The notes under the pieces are model-generated. The model saw only the letters and a program-made list of their open reading frames with translations. It did not search any database and had not been told where the DNA came from. A stretch of DNA of 12,913 nt from an uncultured Clostridia bacterium (GTDB lineage Bacteria > Bacillota > Clostridia > Christensenellales > Borkfalkiaceae): positions 1-12,913 of the forward strand of contig CAMWUS010000019.1 in the NCBI GenBank assembly GCA_947177495.1, read 5' to 3'. Both the position numbers and the translations under genes were made by a program. Below, one piece after another: positions 1 through 5,980 of this stretch (its first letter is position 1; each line of letters opens with the position of its first letter).

Positions 1-1
1 C

Positions 2-37
2 AAGGGAAGAGACAAAAAACAAGTCAGCGTTTATTAA
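2..37 (+). CDS. possible 3' tail of an upstream plus-strand gene
   Basis: Only the last eleven codons would be inside the window, reading KGRDKKQVSVY and then TAA. The sole support is position: the stop at 35-37 sits four bases before a strong plus-strand intrinsic terminator, a typical spacing for the end of a gene. The other two plus frames are also open here, so the frame is not proven and no function can be given. Confidence 0.3.
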   Translation, partial: KGRDKKQVSVY

Positions 38-40
38 GCA

Positions 41-75
41 AAAACCGACGGAAACCCCGTCGGTTTTATTTTTTA
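41..75 (+). terminator. intrinsic terminator of the upstream gene
   Basis: An 11-bp perfect stem (41-51 with 57-67, core CCGACGG/CCGTCGG) has a 5-base loop and is followed by a T-rich tract up to 75. It separates whatever lies upstream from the ABC-F leader promoter at 92-120. Confidence 0.9.
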
Positions 76-91
76 CTCCCCCGCTATCTTC

Positions 92-120
92 TTGACAACC
101 CCTTGCGGGTGTGCTATACT
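92..120 (+). promoter_or_regulatory. sigma-A promoter of the ABC-F leader
   Basis: TTGACA at 92-97, a 17-base spacer, and TATACT at 115-120 with an extended -10 TG at 112-113. Transcription should start near 127, about 230 nt before the ABC-F start codon. A promoter this strong in front of a long structured leader fits control by premature termination rather than by initiation. Confidence 0.88.
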
Positions 121-154
121 TTGCTTGAAATAAAACATAGAGAGGTACTTACCG

Positions 155-166
155 TTGCGCAATTAA
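155..166 (+). CDS. candidate 3-codon leader peptide (M-R-N-stop)
   Basis: TTG CGC AAT TAA follows an AGAGG at 141-145 with a 9-base gap. The block from this SD onward (GAGGTACTT) repeats the ABC-F SD block at 350-358. A ribosome held here would cover one arm (165-176) of the long leader helix, which is how a stalling upstream ORF would change the fold. A TTG start and a three-residue peptide are weak evidence alone; the case rests on SD, position and structure. Confidence 0.35.
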   Translation: MRN

Positions 167-311
167 AGTGATTTGTAACGATTTGGCAGGCAGTATTTCA
201 TTACTGCGGACAACTCGGGAAGGCGTTCCGAGCCGTAAGGCTTCGGGGCACCTCTTTTACGGATTACTTTAAAATGCGAAACGCGCTTTTTTATAAGTGT
301 TGTTTTTCCGT

Positions 312-343
312 ATTCCGTGCGAGTTGTCGCATGGAATTTTTTT
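312..343 (+). terminator. attenuator terminator before the ABC-F gene
   Basis: An 11-bp stem (312-322 with 327-337, one G-T wobble) has a GTTG loop and a T7 tract at 337-343. The T tract ends only six bases before the ABC-F SD at 349-354. A terminator between a strong promoter and its gene implies conditional read-through. Upstream segments 258-263 (TACGGA) and 274-279 (ATGCGA) are complementary to 307-312 and 327-332, so either could compete with the stem. Confidence 0.88.
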
Positions 344-359
344 ATAACGGAGGTACTTC

Positions 360-1856
360 ATGTTACAGGTAAAAAATATCAGTTTGCATTTAAAAGAAAA
401 CGACCGCCCCTTGCTTTCCGACTTTTCCTTTTTCTTGGAACGGGGCGACAAGGCGGCGATCATCGGCGAAGAGGGAAACGGCAAATCCACTCTGCTCCGC
501 CTCATGTACGACGGGAACGTGCCCTACGCCGAGGTTACGGGCGCTATCGTGCGCAAGGGAAATTTCGGCTATCTCCCGCAGATGATGCCCGCGGAAGAAC
601 AGGCTTTAACGCCCACGCAATACCTCGAAGACGTCCCCCTTTACGAACGCTACGAGCTGTTAGAAGAACTCGGGCTAAGCGACGAACTTATTTCGTCGGA
701 GCGTCCCATTTCCACCCTATCGGGCGGCGAAAAAATCAAATTACAGCTTTTAAAAATTCTATTAAGCGGCGCGGACACGCTGTTCCTAGACGAGCCGACG
801 GGCGATTTGGATATTCCCTCGCTCTGCTTTTTGCAGGAGTTTATTCGCAACACCTCGCTTCCCGTCGTCTATATTTCGCACGACGAAACGCTGCTTTCCG
901 AAACGGCGACCGTCATTATTCATATGGAGCAAATCCATAAGAAATCTGTTTGCCGCGCAACCATTGCGAATTTGACCTATCGGGAATACGTGGAAGCGCG
1001 CAACCTTCAATTCGACAGACAAACCCAGCTTGCGAACAAAGCGCAGACGGAGCACAAGAAAAAATTTCAGCGTTGGCAGCAGGTGTTCGAAAAGGTACAG
1101 CACGCGCAAAAAACGGTGTCGCGCGGAAACCCGCACGGCGGTCAGCTTCTCAAAAAGAAGATGCACAGCCTGCTCGCGCAAAAGCGCAAGCTCGACAACG
1201 AGGAGCTTCCCGAAGACCCCGACAGAGAGGAGTGTATTCTCACCCGTTTCGACCAAAACTGTTGTATTCCCGTACAAAAGCGGGTTTTGGAGTTCTCTCT
1301 TCCCCTTTTGCAAGCGGGCGGGAAGACGCTTTCGCACGATATCGAACTATCGGTAATCGGCGCGCGACGCGTCTGTATCGTTGGCGCAAACGGCGCGGGA
1401 AAATCTACCTTGCTTCGCAAAATTTACGCAAGCCTGAAAGACAGGACGGACATCACCGTAGGCTATATGCCGCAAGACTACGGGGAAGTGCTCAACCCTG
1501 CGCAAACGCCCAACGAGTACTTCGGCGCACACTACGACAAGGCGACGATGACGCGCGCCATGACCTACATGGGCAACATGAAATTCACCGCGGACGAAAT
1601 GCGCCGCCCAATCGGAACTTTGAGCGGCGGACAGCGAGCGAAAATTATCTTCCTCGGCATGGTACTGAATAACGCGAACGTGCTCCTTTTAGACGAGCCC
1701 ACGCGGAACTTTTCTCCCCTTTCCTGCCCCGTGGTGCGGCGTGCGCTTACGGAGTTCCGCGGCGCGGTGATTTCCGTTTCGCACGACAGGCTTTTCCTCG
1801 AAGAGGTCGCCGAAGATATTTATTTGCTCGACGAAAACGGGTTAAAGCTGTTGTAG
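360..1856 (+). CDS. ABC-F family ribosome-protection-like ATPase
   Basis: A 498-residue protein with two ABC ATPase domains and no membrane segment, the ABC-F layout. Domain 1 has Walker A GEEGNGKST (36-44), Q74, signature LSGGE (120-124), Walker B LFLDEP (141-146) and switch His174. Domain 2 has GANGAGKST (342-350), Q372, LSGGQ (421-425), LLLDEP (442-447) and His475. The linker (about 195-300) is charged and helical and would reach into the ribosome. Both catalytic glutamates are present. After the second Walker B the usual NHLD is replaced by RNFSPLS. Length and layout match Lsa/Vga-type proteins, which dislodge lincosamides, streptogramins and pleuromutilins from the ribosome; the drug range here is unknown. 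The start has a good SD (GGAGG, 349-353). The upstream attenuator supports an inducible resistance role over a housekeeping one. The 3' end overlaps the convergent CPBP gene by 37 bp. Confidence 0.9.
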   Translation: MLQVKNISLHLKENDRPLLSDFSFFLERGDKAAIIGEEGNGKSTLLRLMYDGNVPYAEVTGAIVRKGNFGYLPQMMPAEEQALTPTQYLEDVPLYERYELLEELGLSDELISSERPISTLSGGEKIKLQLLKILLSGADTLFLDEPTGDLDIPSLCFLQEFIRNTSLPVVYISHDETLLSETATVIIHMEQIHKKSVCRATIANLTYREYVEARNLQFDRQTQLANKAQTEHKKKFQRWQQVFEKVQHAQKTVSRGNPHGGQLLKKKMHSLLAQKRKLDNEELPEDPDREECILTRFDQNCCIPVQKRVLEFSLPLLQAGGKTLSHDIELSVIGARRVCIVGANGAGKSTLLRKIYASLKDRTDITVGYMPQDYGEVLNPAQTPNEYFGAHYDKATMTRAMTYMGNMKFTADEMRRPIGTLSGGQRAKIIFLGMVLNNANVLLLDEPTRNFSPLSCPVVRRALTEFRGAVISVSHDRLFLEEVAEDIYLLDENGLKLL

Positions 1857-2647
1857 TTTGACAGCGGCTGATACTGCCACTTTTTGCGTTTAAGCATGAG
1901 AACGCCGAAAATAACGTAGACCGAGTGAACGGCAACGAGCATAGACACGTTTGCAAACGTTCCGTCCACCGACTGCGCGGCAAACGCGGAGCTTGACACG
2001 ATTACCCAAAAGCCCGTAAAGAAATCTTCCAAAAAGTGAATGATCACGCACACCCAAATGTTGCGCGTCGTCAAATAGACCGCGCAGAGGTAAAAGCCCG
2101 CCATAAAGGTGAACAGCACTTGCCCGACGGTCATAATGACCACGTTCGGCGCGGTAACTAGGTTGAGCAAATGCCTTACGCCGAAGATTGCGGACGATAC
2201 GATGATCGCCGCCCAAAGAAACGCTTTTTTGTCTTTCCAACTATCGAGCATCTGCGTGAAGATAACGCCGCGGAATAAAAATTCCTCGCTGAGCGCAATC
2301 GCAAGATTGTAGAAAATAAAGCCGATCACCGTAGAAGCGGACGGCGCCGTATCGGGCGTATCGTAGCTGAACACGAACGCCATAACAGCGCAAATCAGCC
2401 CGACCAAGCCGAACGTGAACAGCCCCTTAAATAGTCCTTTGCATTGAAGCGTAAACGGGATTTTGCGGTACACGGCAAAACAAATACCGATGGCCGCAAG
2501 CAACGTAAGGGAATACTTGATTGCGCTTGCCCAATAGAACGGCAATTTGTATAACAGCGGATAGAGCGCGCCCCAAAGTATCGGCATGCAAACCGCAAAC
2601 ACAACAAATGAAAATAATATCGGAAATTTATTAACGGTTTTTCTCAT
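1820..2647 (-). CDS. CPBP family intramembrane metalloprotease
   Basis: A 275-residue polytopic membrane protein with about seven or eight hydrophobic segments. It carries the CPBP (CAAX protease and bacteriocin-processing, Abi) motifs: EEFLFRG with E121, E122 and R126, FGVRH with His159, and HFLED with His204 and Asp208. These residues coordinate the metal and form the active site inside the membrane. Bacterial members act in prenyl-protein or peptide processing, bacteriocin self-immunity or membrane stress; the substrate here is unknown. The ATG at 2647 lies five bases after the stop of the TetR gene and has no clear SD of its own, so translation is probably coupled to tetR. An upstream in-frame extension would run into the tetR gene and is rejected. 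The last 12 codons overlap the ABC-F 3' end on the other strand. I see no terminator after it. Confidence 0.87.
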   Translation of the reverse strand: MRKTVNKFPILFSFVVFAVCMPILWGALYPLLYKLPFYWASAIKYSLTLLAAIGICFAVYRKIPFTLQCKGLFKGLFTFGLVGLICAVMAFVFSYDTPDTAPSASTVIGFIFYNLAIALSEEFLFRGVIFTQMLDSWKDKKAFLWAAIIVSSAIFGVRHLLNLVTAPNVVIMTVGQVLFTFMAGFYLCAVYLTTRNIWVCVIIHFLEDFFTGFWVIVSSSAFAAQSVDGTFANVSMLVAVHSVYVIFGVLMLKRKKWQYQPLSNYNSFNPFSSSK

Positions 2648-2652
2648 AGCGT

Positions 2653-3228
2653 TTAATCGTAAAGCGTTTTCAAATATTCGCTCCAATCGCCGTGGAGCTC
2701 CACGTTGGGGGAAATGATGAGCGCCGTTGCACCGTGCACGCGCGACCAGCATTTTATCAGCCGCGCAAGCCCTTGCTTTTTGGTAAGCCCGTGGCGCTCG
2801 GTCAAAGCCAAGCACACTTTTCGGAACACTTCGAAGGGCGGATAATTGCCCTCCACCTCGTCGAGCGTTAAAATCATTTTGCAGGTTTCCTTGCCGTGAA
2901 ATACGAAGTTGAAATACACGGGGTGCAACCTGAAAAATTCAAGATAGGCGTTCCCGAGAACGTTCAATGTTTCGGGGTTGGTGCTATCTTTGCCCGCAAT
3001 CGAATTTTCCAAATAATCGGCAAACTGTTTGGAAACGTATTCCCGACAGGCGAGTAGCAATTCTTCTTTATTTTTGAAATGCGCATAAGGCGCGGCGTAG
3101 CTCACGCCGCAATCGCCCGCAACCCTGCGAATGGATAACCCTTGCTCGCCCTCTTCGTTTACGATCGCGATTGCCTTTTCGATGAGTTCGCTTCTCAAAT
3201 TACCGTGATGATAATTCGTTTTTTCCAT
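2653..3228 (-). CDS. TetR family transcriptional regulator (WHG-type C-terminal domain)
   Basis: A 191-residue protein. The N-terminal TetR DNA-binding domain includes the helix-turn-helix around residues 31-52 (LSIRRVAGDCGVSYAAPYAHF). The C-terminal half resembles the TetR_C_33/WHG ligand domain, with YLEFFRLHP near 95-103 and WSRVHGATAL at 161-170. Start ATG 3228 is chosen because AGAGG lies 8 bases upstream and homology begins at YHHGNLR; a start nine codons earlier would overlap the promoter region. It is first in an operon with the CPBP protease. Its promoter is overlapped by a perfect palindrome, so it probably represses itself and the protease. The ligand is unknown. Small-molecule or membrane stress is a guess from the partner. 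Confidence 0.92.
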   Translation of the reverse strand: MEKTNYHHGNLRSELIEKAIAIVNEEGEQGLSIRRVAGDCGVSYAAPYAHFKNKEELLLACREYVSKQFADYLENSIAGKDSTNPETLNVLGNAYLEFFRLHPVYFNFVFHGKETCKMILTLDEVEGNYPPFEVFRKVCLALTERHGLTKKQGLARLIKCWSRVHGATALIISPNVELHGDWSEYLKTLYD

Positions 3229-3259
3229 GGTAAAACCTCTAAATCTTAACAGCATTTAG

Positions 3260-3288
3260 ATTATATCACACAATGTTGACATTGTCAA
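3260..3288 (-). promoter_or_regulatory. promoter of the tetR-CPBP operon
   Basis: Read on the minus strand, TTGACA (3288-3283), a 17-base spacer and TATAAT (3265-3260) match the sigma-A consensus exactly. The start should fall near 3253, giving a short leader with the AGAGG SD before ATG 3228. Confidence 0.92.
3270..3285. promoter_or_regulatory. probable TetR operator palindrome
   Basis: ACAATGT-TG-ACATTGT is a perfect inverted repeat with 7-bp arms, lying in the spacer and touching the -35 of the tetR promoter. Binding here would block RNA polymerase. The half-site ACAATGT recurs at 3295-3301, starting 25 bp from the first, inside a second inverted repeat AAAACA-A-TGTTTT (3292-3304). This could be a second, weaker site. 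Assignment to this TetR is inferred from position. Confidence 0.72.
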
Positions 3289-3348
3289 GATAAAACAATG
3301 TTTTGCGAACAAGGAATATTTTTTGGGAAAAAGGTCTATCATTGAAAC

Positions 3349-3600
3349 ATGATTAAACCGAGCGGAAATATTACACAAGTAAAAAAGACGATTGCGGAAT
3401 ACTTCAACCGACAGGTAGACGTAACCGTAAACTTAGGTCGTAACAAGGTACTCAAATACTGCGGCGAGCTTTCCGGCGTGTACCCCGCCCTGTTCACCGT
3501 TCGCCCCAACGACAAAGATTTTTTGGGAAAAACCTCCTACTCTTATGCCGAAGTGCTCTGCGGAAGCGTTTCCGTAAGACCCGCCACCCGTACAAAATGA
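3349..3600 (+). CDS. veg: Veg family protein
   Basis: An 83-residue protein close in length and pattern to Bacillus subtilis Veg (about 86 residues). Matching landmarks are the central GRNKVLKYCGEL (30-41), the following VYPALFTV, and the C-terminal SYSYAEVL (63-70). Veg is a small conserved Bacillota protein with an Sm-like barrel fold (DUF1021), reported to promote biofilm matrix gene expression in B. subtilis; its exact biochemistry is unsettled. In-frame TGA at 3343-3345 fixes the start at ATG 3349. There is no well-placed SD: the nearest purine run ends at 3334, 14 bases away. The gene is divergent from tetR, so the operator at 3270-3285 lies upstream of it too, but I cannot find a convincing promoter with both elements. 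It has its own terminator. Confidence 0.87.
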   Translation: MIKPSGNITQVKKTIAEYFNRQVDVTVNLGRNKVLKYCGELSGVYPALFTVRPNDKDFLGKTSYSYAEVLCGSVSVRPATRTK

Positions 3601-3619
3601 GCACACGCCCCCCTAGCCT

Positions 3620-3658
3620 CCCGTACCGTTTCAAACGGTGCGGGTTTTTTTCTTTTTT
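3620..3658 (+). terminator. intrinsic terminator of veg
   Basis: An 11-bp stem (3620-3630 with 3634-3644, one T-G wobble) with a 3-base loop is followed by T8-C-T7. It begins 19 bases after the veg stop. Confidence 0.92.
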
Positions 3659-3671
3659 TACCCATAAAGTG

Positions 3672-3700
3672 TTGAAATTGTGACGAATATATGGTAAAAT
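3672..3700 (+). promoter_or_regulatory. promoter of the glycosyltransferase gene
   Basis: TTGAAA (3672-3677), a 17-base spacer and TAAAAT (3695-3700). The expected start is near 3707, leaving an untranslated leader of about 54 nt that ends in SD AGAGGA (3748-3753), seven bases before ATG 3761. Confidence 0.78.
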
Positions 3701-3760
3701 AGTAGCGTAAATAAAAATTGTTAATTTGTGTTGACATAAACTTACGCAGAGGAAAGAAGT

Positions 3761-4939
3761 ATGAACAAACCGAGAGTTGTGTTTGCCTATACGGAAGCGG
3801 GACTCGGGCACACCATGCCGATGAACAGCATAGCCGATAAATTCGAGGAACTTTACGGCGACAAGGTAGAGTGCGTGCGTTCCCAATTTTTTACCGAAAG
3901 CGAACATGAGAAGCTAAAACAATTCGAGGAAAAACTCAAAAATAACGTTGTAAAATCCAACAACAGCACCGCCTACGGTTTTTGGCTGACGCTGAATATG
4001 GAATTCTGGGGAGAAAAGCTCGGTTCTTGGGCAACAATGACTTGCCTCGTGCCCGGCGCGCGCAAGCCCGCCATCGAGCACGTGGAGGAGCTTCACCCCG
4101 ATATGTTGGTGTGCACGCATTGGGCGCCTAACTATTACGCGAAGAAGAGCAACGCAAACCCCCTTACGGTTATGTACTGTCCCGACGTGGTGGTAAATCC
4201 GCTCTTCCGCTATCCGTGCGATTTGGCGCTTGTTTCCAACGAAGCGGGCTACAACCGCGCGCGCAAGCATCACCCCGTACGCTTTAACGAAGAGAACTTC
4301 AAGCAAGTGCCCTTCCTCATTCGCGAGGAAGCGTTCTCCGTTTCTACCGACAAAGTGGAAACGCGCAAAAAGCTCGGCATTCCCGAAAATCAGCTCACCG
4401 TGCTCCTTGCGGAAGGCGGTTACGGAATCGGCAAGATGGAGGAGATCTGCAAAATCGTTTTGGAACGCGATTTGCCCGTTACCCTGCTCGCCGTATGCGG
4501 AAAGAACGCAGAGCTGTACGAACGCTTCAAGTCTTTTAAGAGCAAGGGCAAATGCTGTTTCCGCCCGTTGGGGCTTGTGGATAATTTCTTCGAACTGCTC
4601 GTCGCATCCGACGTGTTCTGCGGCAAGAGCGGCGCGAACGTTGCGGGCGAAGCGTGCTTCTTCGGCGTGCCGCACATCATTACCAAATACGCGACCACGA
4701 TCGAAAAAAATATCGGCAAATATTACATCGAAAATATCGGGAGCGCGATGAAGATTTTCAACCCCAAAAAGGTTGCGGACAAGCTCGAGGAGATTTTGCA
4801 CGACCCCGAAATTTTGCAGCCCTACATCGCCGCGGCGCAAAAACAGCGCTCGCAATACGGGGCGACGCGCTGTGCGGAATATATTTTCCAACTGCTCTGC
4901 AAACGCTTCCCCGAATTGCAAGACGAAACAAAACAGTAA
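3761..4939 (+). CDS. GT28/MGDG-synthase-like glycosyltransferase
   Basis: A 392-residue GT-B fold glycosyltransferase without a signal peptide. The N-terminal acceptor domain opens with VVFAYTEAGLGHTMPMNSIA (7-26), the glycine-rich loop shared by MurG, diacylglycerol glucosyltransferases (UgtP/YpfP) and plant MGDG synthase. The C-terminal domain has the donor-nucleotide motif FCGKSGANVAGEACFFGVP (286-304), with the conserved glycine and glutamate. These enzymes work at the cytoplasmic face of the membrane and move a sugar from a UDP-sugar to a lipid. A diacylglycerol glycosyltransferase making membrane glycolipid or lipoteichoic acid anchor is the best guess. MurG itself is unlikely because the gene stands alone, away from any cell-wall cluster. 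Start ATG 3761 is set by SD AGAGGA at 3748-3753. The gene is monocistronic between its own promoter and a shared terminator. Confidence 0.85.
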   Translation: MNKPRVVFAYTEAGLGHTMPMNSIADKFEELYGDKVECVRSQFFTESEHEKLKQFEEKLKNNVVKSNNSTAYGFWLTLNMEFWGEKLGSWATMTCLVPGARKPAIEHVEELHPDMLVCTHWAPNYYAKKSNANPLTVMYCPDVVVNPLFRYPCDLALVSNEAGYNRARKHHPVRFNEENFKQVPFLIREEAFSVSTDKVETRKKLGIPENQLTVLLAEGGYGIGKMEEICKIVLERDLPVTLLAVCGKNAELYERFKSFKSKGKCCFRPLGLVDNFFELLVASDVFCGKSGANVAGEACFFGVPHIITKYATTIEKNIGKYYIENIGSAMKIFNPKKVADKLEEILHDPEILQPYIAAAQKQRSQYGATRCAEYIFQLLCKRFPELQDETKQ

Positions 4940-4951
4940 ATTACTTATAAG

Positions 4952-4982
4952 AAAACGGCAGGCATACAGCCTGCCGTTTTTG
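4952..4982. terminator. bidirectional terminator between the glycosyltransferase and ansA
   Basis: A 12-bp perfect stem (4952-4963 with 4969-4980, core CGGCAGGC/GCCTGCCG) has a 5-base loop, with A-run and T-run flanks so that it ends transcripts from both sides. It lies 12 bases after the glycosyltransferase stop and just past the ansA stop on the other strand. Confidence 0.93.
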
Positions 4983-4983
4983 T

Positions 4984-5970
4984 TTATTCCAAAATATCTC
5001 TTCCGATCGGGTGAAGGAACAGCTCTTCCGCGTCTTTACCCTTTTTCGCCGCAAGCGCCCACATGAGCTTTGCAACCGTCGCTTCCAAAGTCATACAGCG
5101 CGCTTCCAAAACGCCGAGCTCGTGAAGCTTGCGCCCCACCTCGTAGGTAAACAGCGAACTGCCCTCGCGTTCCACCTGCGTGGTGAACACCACCGTTTTG
5201 CCCTTTTCCCGAAACGCTTTCAGCCGCTGCAACAAAGCATTGTCGCCGTAGTCGGGCAAGCCGCCCGAACCGAACGATTCGATGATCAGTCCGTCGCAGT
5301 TCTTGTCGAGGTAGTCGAAAATATCGCTTTTCAGACCCGGCGTGAGTTTAAGTACGAATACGTTCTCGTTGAGATCGTGGAAGAATTTCGGTTTGCCGCT
5401 CACTTTCTCGCGGATATAATACACGGGCTTGCCGTCGCGCATCACGGCGACGTCGGGATAGTCGATGCTCGAAAAAGCGTTATAACTGCGGGTGCGCGTT
5501 TTCTTGGCGCGGGTGCCCAAAATCACGCTTCCGTCGAATACGATATGCACGCCCGAAGCGCCGTCGTCCGCGCAATAGGTAAACGCGTCGGCAAGGTTGC
5601 GGCGGGCGTCGGTATCGCGCATATAGGCGGAACGCTGCGAGCCCGTAAACACCACGGGCTTGGGAGAATTTTGCACGAGGTAGGAAACCGCCGCGGCGGT
5701 GTATGCCATGGTGTCCGTTCCGTGCGTTACCACAAATCCGTCGTATTTTTCGTAATTGGCTTCGATGAGCCGCGCAATTTCCAACCAATGCTTGGCGCAT
5801 ACGTTGGTGCTGTCTAAATTAAACGGTTGAAGCTTGTCCACACGGCAAAGCCCCGCAATCTCGGGAACGCAGGAGAGAAGCTCCTCCGCGTCCAACACAG
5901 GTGCCATGCCCGCTTCCGTCGGCTTGGAAGCAATGGTGCCCCCCGTCGCAATGAGTAAAATGTTTTTCAT
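4984..5970 (-). CDS. ansA: cytoplasmic (type I) L-asparaginase
   Basis: A 328-residue asparaginase/glutaminase family enzyme that hydrolyses L-asparagine to aspartate and ammonia. It has the first catalytic threonine in ATGGTIAS (T12), the second motif VTHGTDTMAY (81-90) with T85 and D86, and a lysine in GTRAKKTRTR (152-161). There is no signal peptide, so it should act in the cytoplasm (AnsA type, not secreted AnsB). The mobile loop after T12 lacks the tyrosine seen in E. coli enzyme II and has TEAG instead; I believe this is common in this subgroup but have not checked. Start ATG 5970 has GAGGCGG just upstream; a start nine codons earlier would overlap the preceding gene. It is the last gene of a dense operon and ends at a bidirectional terminator. 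Confidence 0.94.
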   Translation of the reverse strand: MKNILLIATGGTIASKPTEAGMAPVLDAEELLSCVPEIAGLCRVDKLQPFNLDSTNVCAKHWLEIARLIEANYEKYDGFVVTHGTDTMAYTAAAVSYLVQNSPKPVVFTGSQRSAYMRDTDARRNLADAFTYCADDGASGVHIVFDGSVILGTRAKKTRTRSYNAFSSIDYPDVAVMRDGKPVYYIREKVSGKPKFFHDLNENVFVLKLTPGLKSDIFDYLDKNCDGLIIESFGSGGLPDYGDNALLQRLKAFREKGKTVVFTTQVEREGSSLFTYEVGRKLHELGVLEARCMTLEATVAKLMWALAAKKGKDAEELFLHPIGRDILE

Positions 5971-5980
5971 AACCGCCTCT

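Larger units (their letters stand above)
127..359 (+). promoter_or_regulatory. structured 5' leader / attenuator of the ABC-F gene
   Basis: This stretch holds no protein gene of ordinary size but much complementarity. Local hairpins are 190-195/202-207, 214-218/228-232 and 232-234/239-241, the last with a GTAA tetraloop. Two long-range helices exclude each other or form a pseudoknot: 139-146/250-257 (8 pairs, one wobble) and 165-176/259-270 (12 contiguous pairs, three wobbles, extendable by 158-160/276-278). The first covers the SD of a possible upstream ORF, and segment 250-255 could also pair with the ABC-F SD at 349-354. The leader ends in an intrinsic terminator (312-343). Attenuation by ribosome stalling is well known for ABC-F resistance genes such as vmlR; applying it here is inference. 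I do not recognise a known riboswitch class. Confidence 0.75.

Noticed and set aside
168..272. 34-codon open frame from GTG within the ABC-F leader
   Set aside because: No SD precedes it and its start lies in the long helix arm. The RNA-structure reading explains this stretch better.
127..292. Leader as a free small RNA ending at the T6 run (287-292), or as a known riboswitch
   Set aside because: The hairpin before that T run is too short to terminate well. I could not match the conserved core of SAM, TPP, FMN, T-box, guanidine, glycine or other common classes.
3731..3736. Second TTGACA before the glycosyltransferase
   Set aside because: No -10 element at the right distance; it would start inside the coding region.
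3914..4921. 335-codon minus-strand open frame opposite the glycosyltransferase
   Set aside because: Antisense shadow arising from codon bias. The plus-strand gene has a promoter, SD and both GT-B motifs; the shadow has none.
5011..5817. 268-codon plus-strand open frame opposite ansA
   Set aside because: Shadow of an unmistakable asparaginase; no SD and no recognisable domains.
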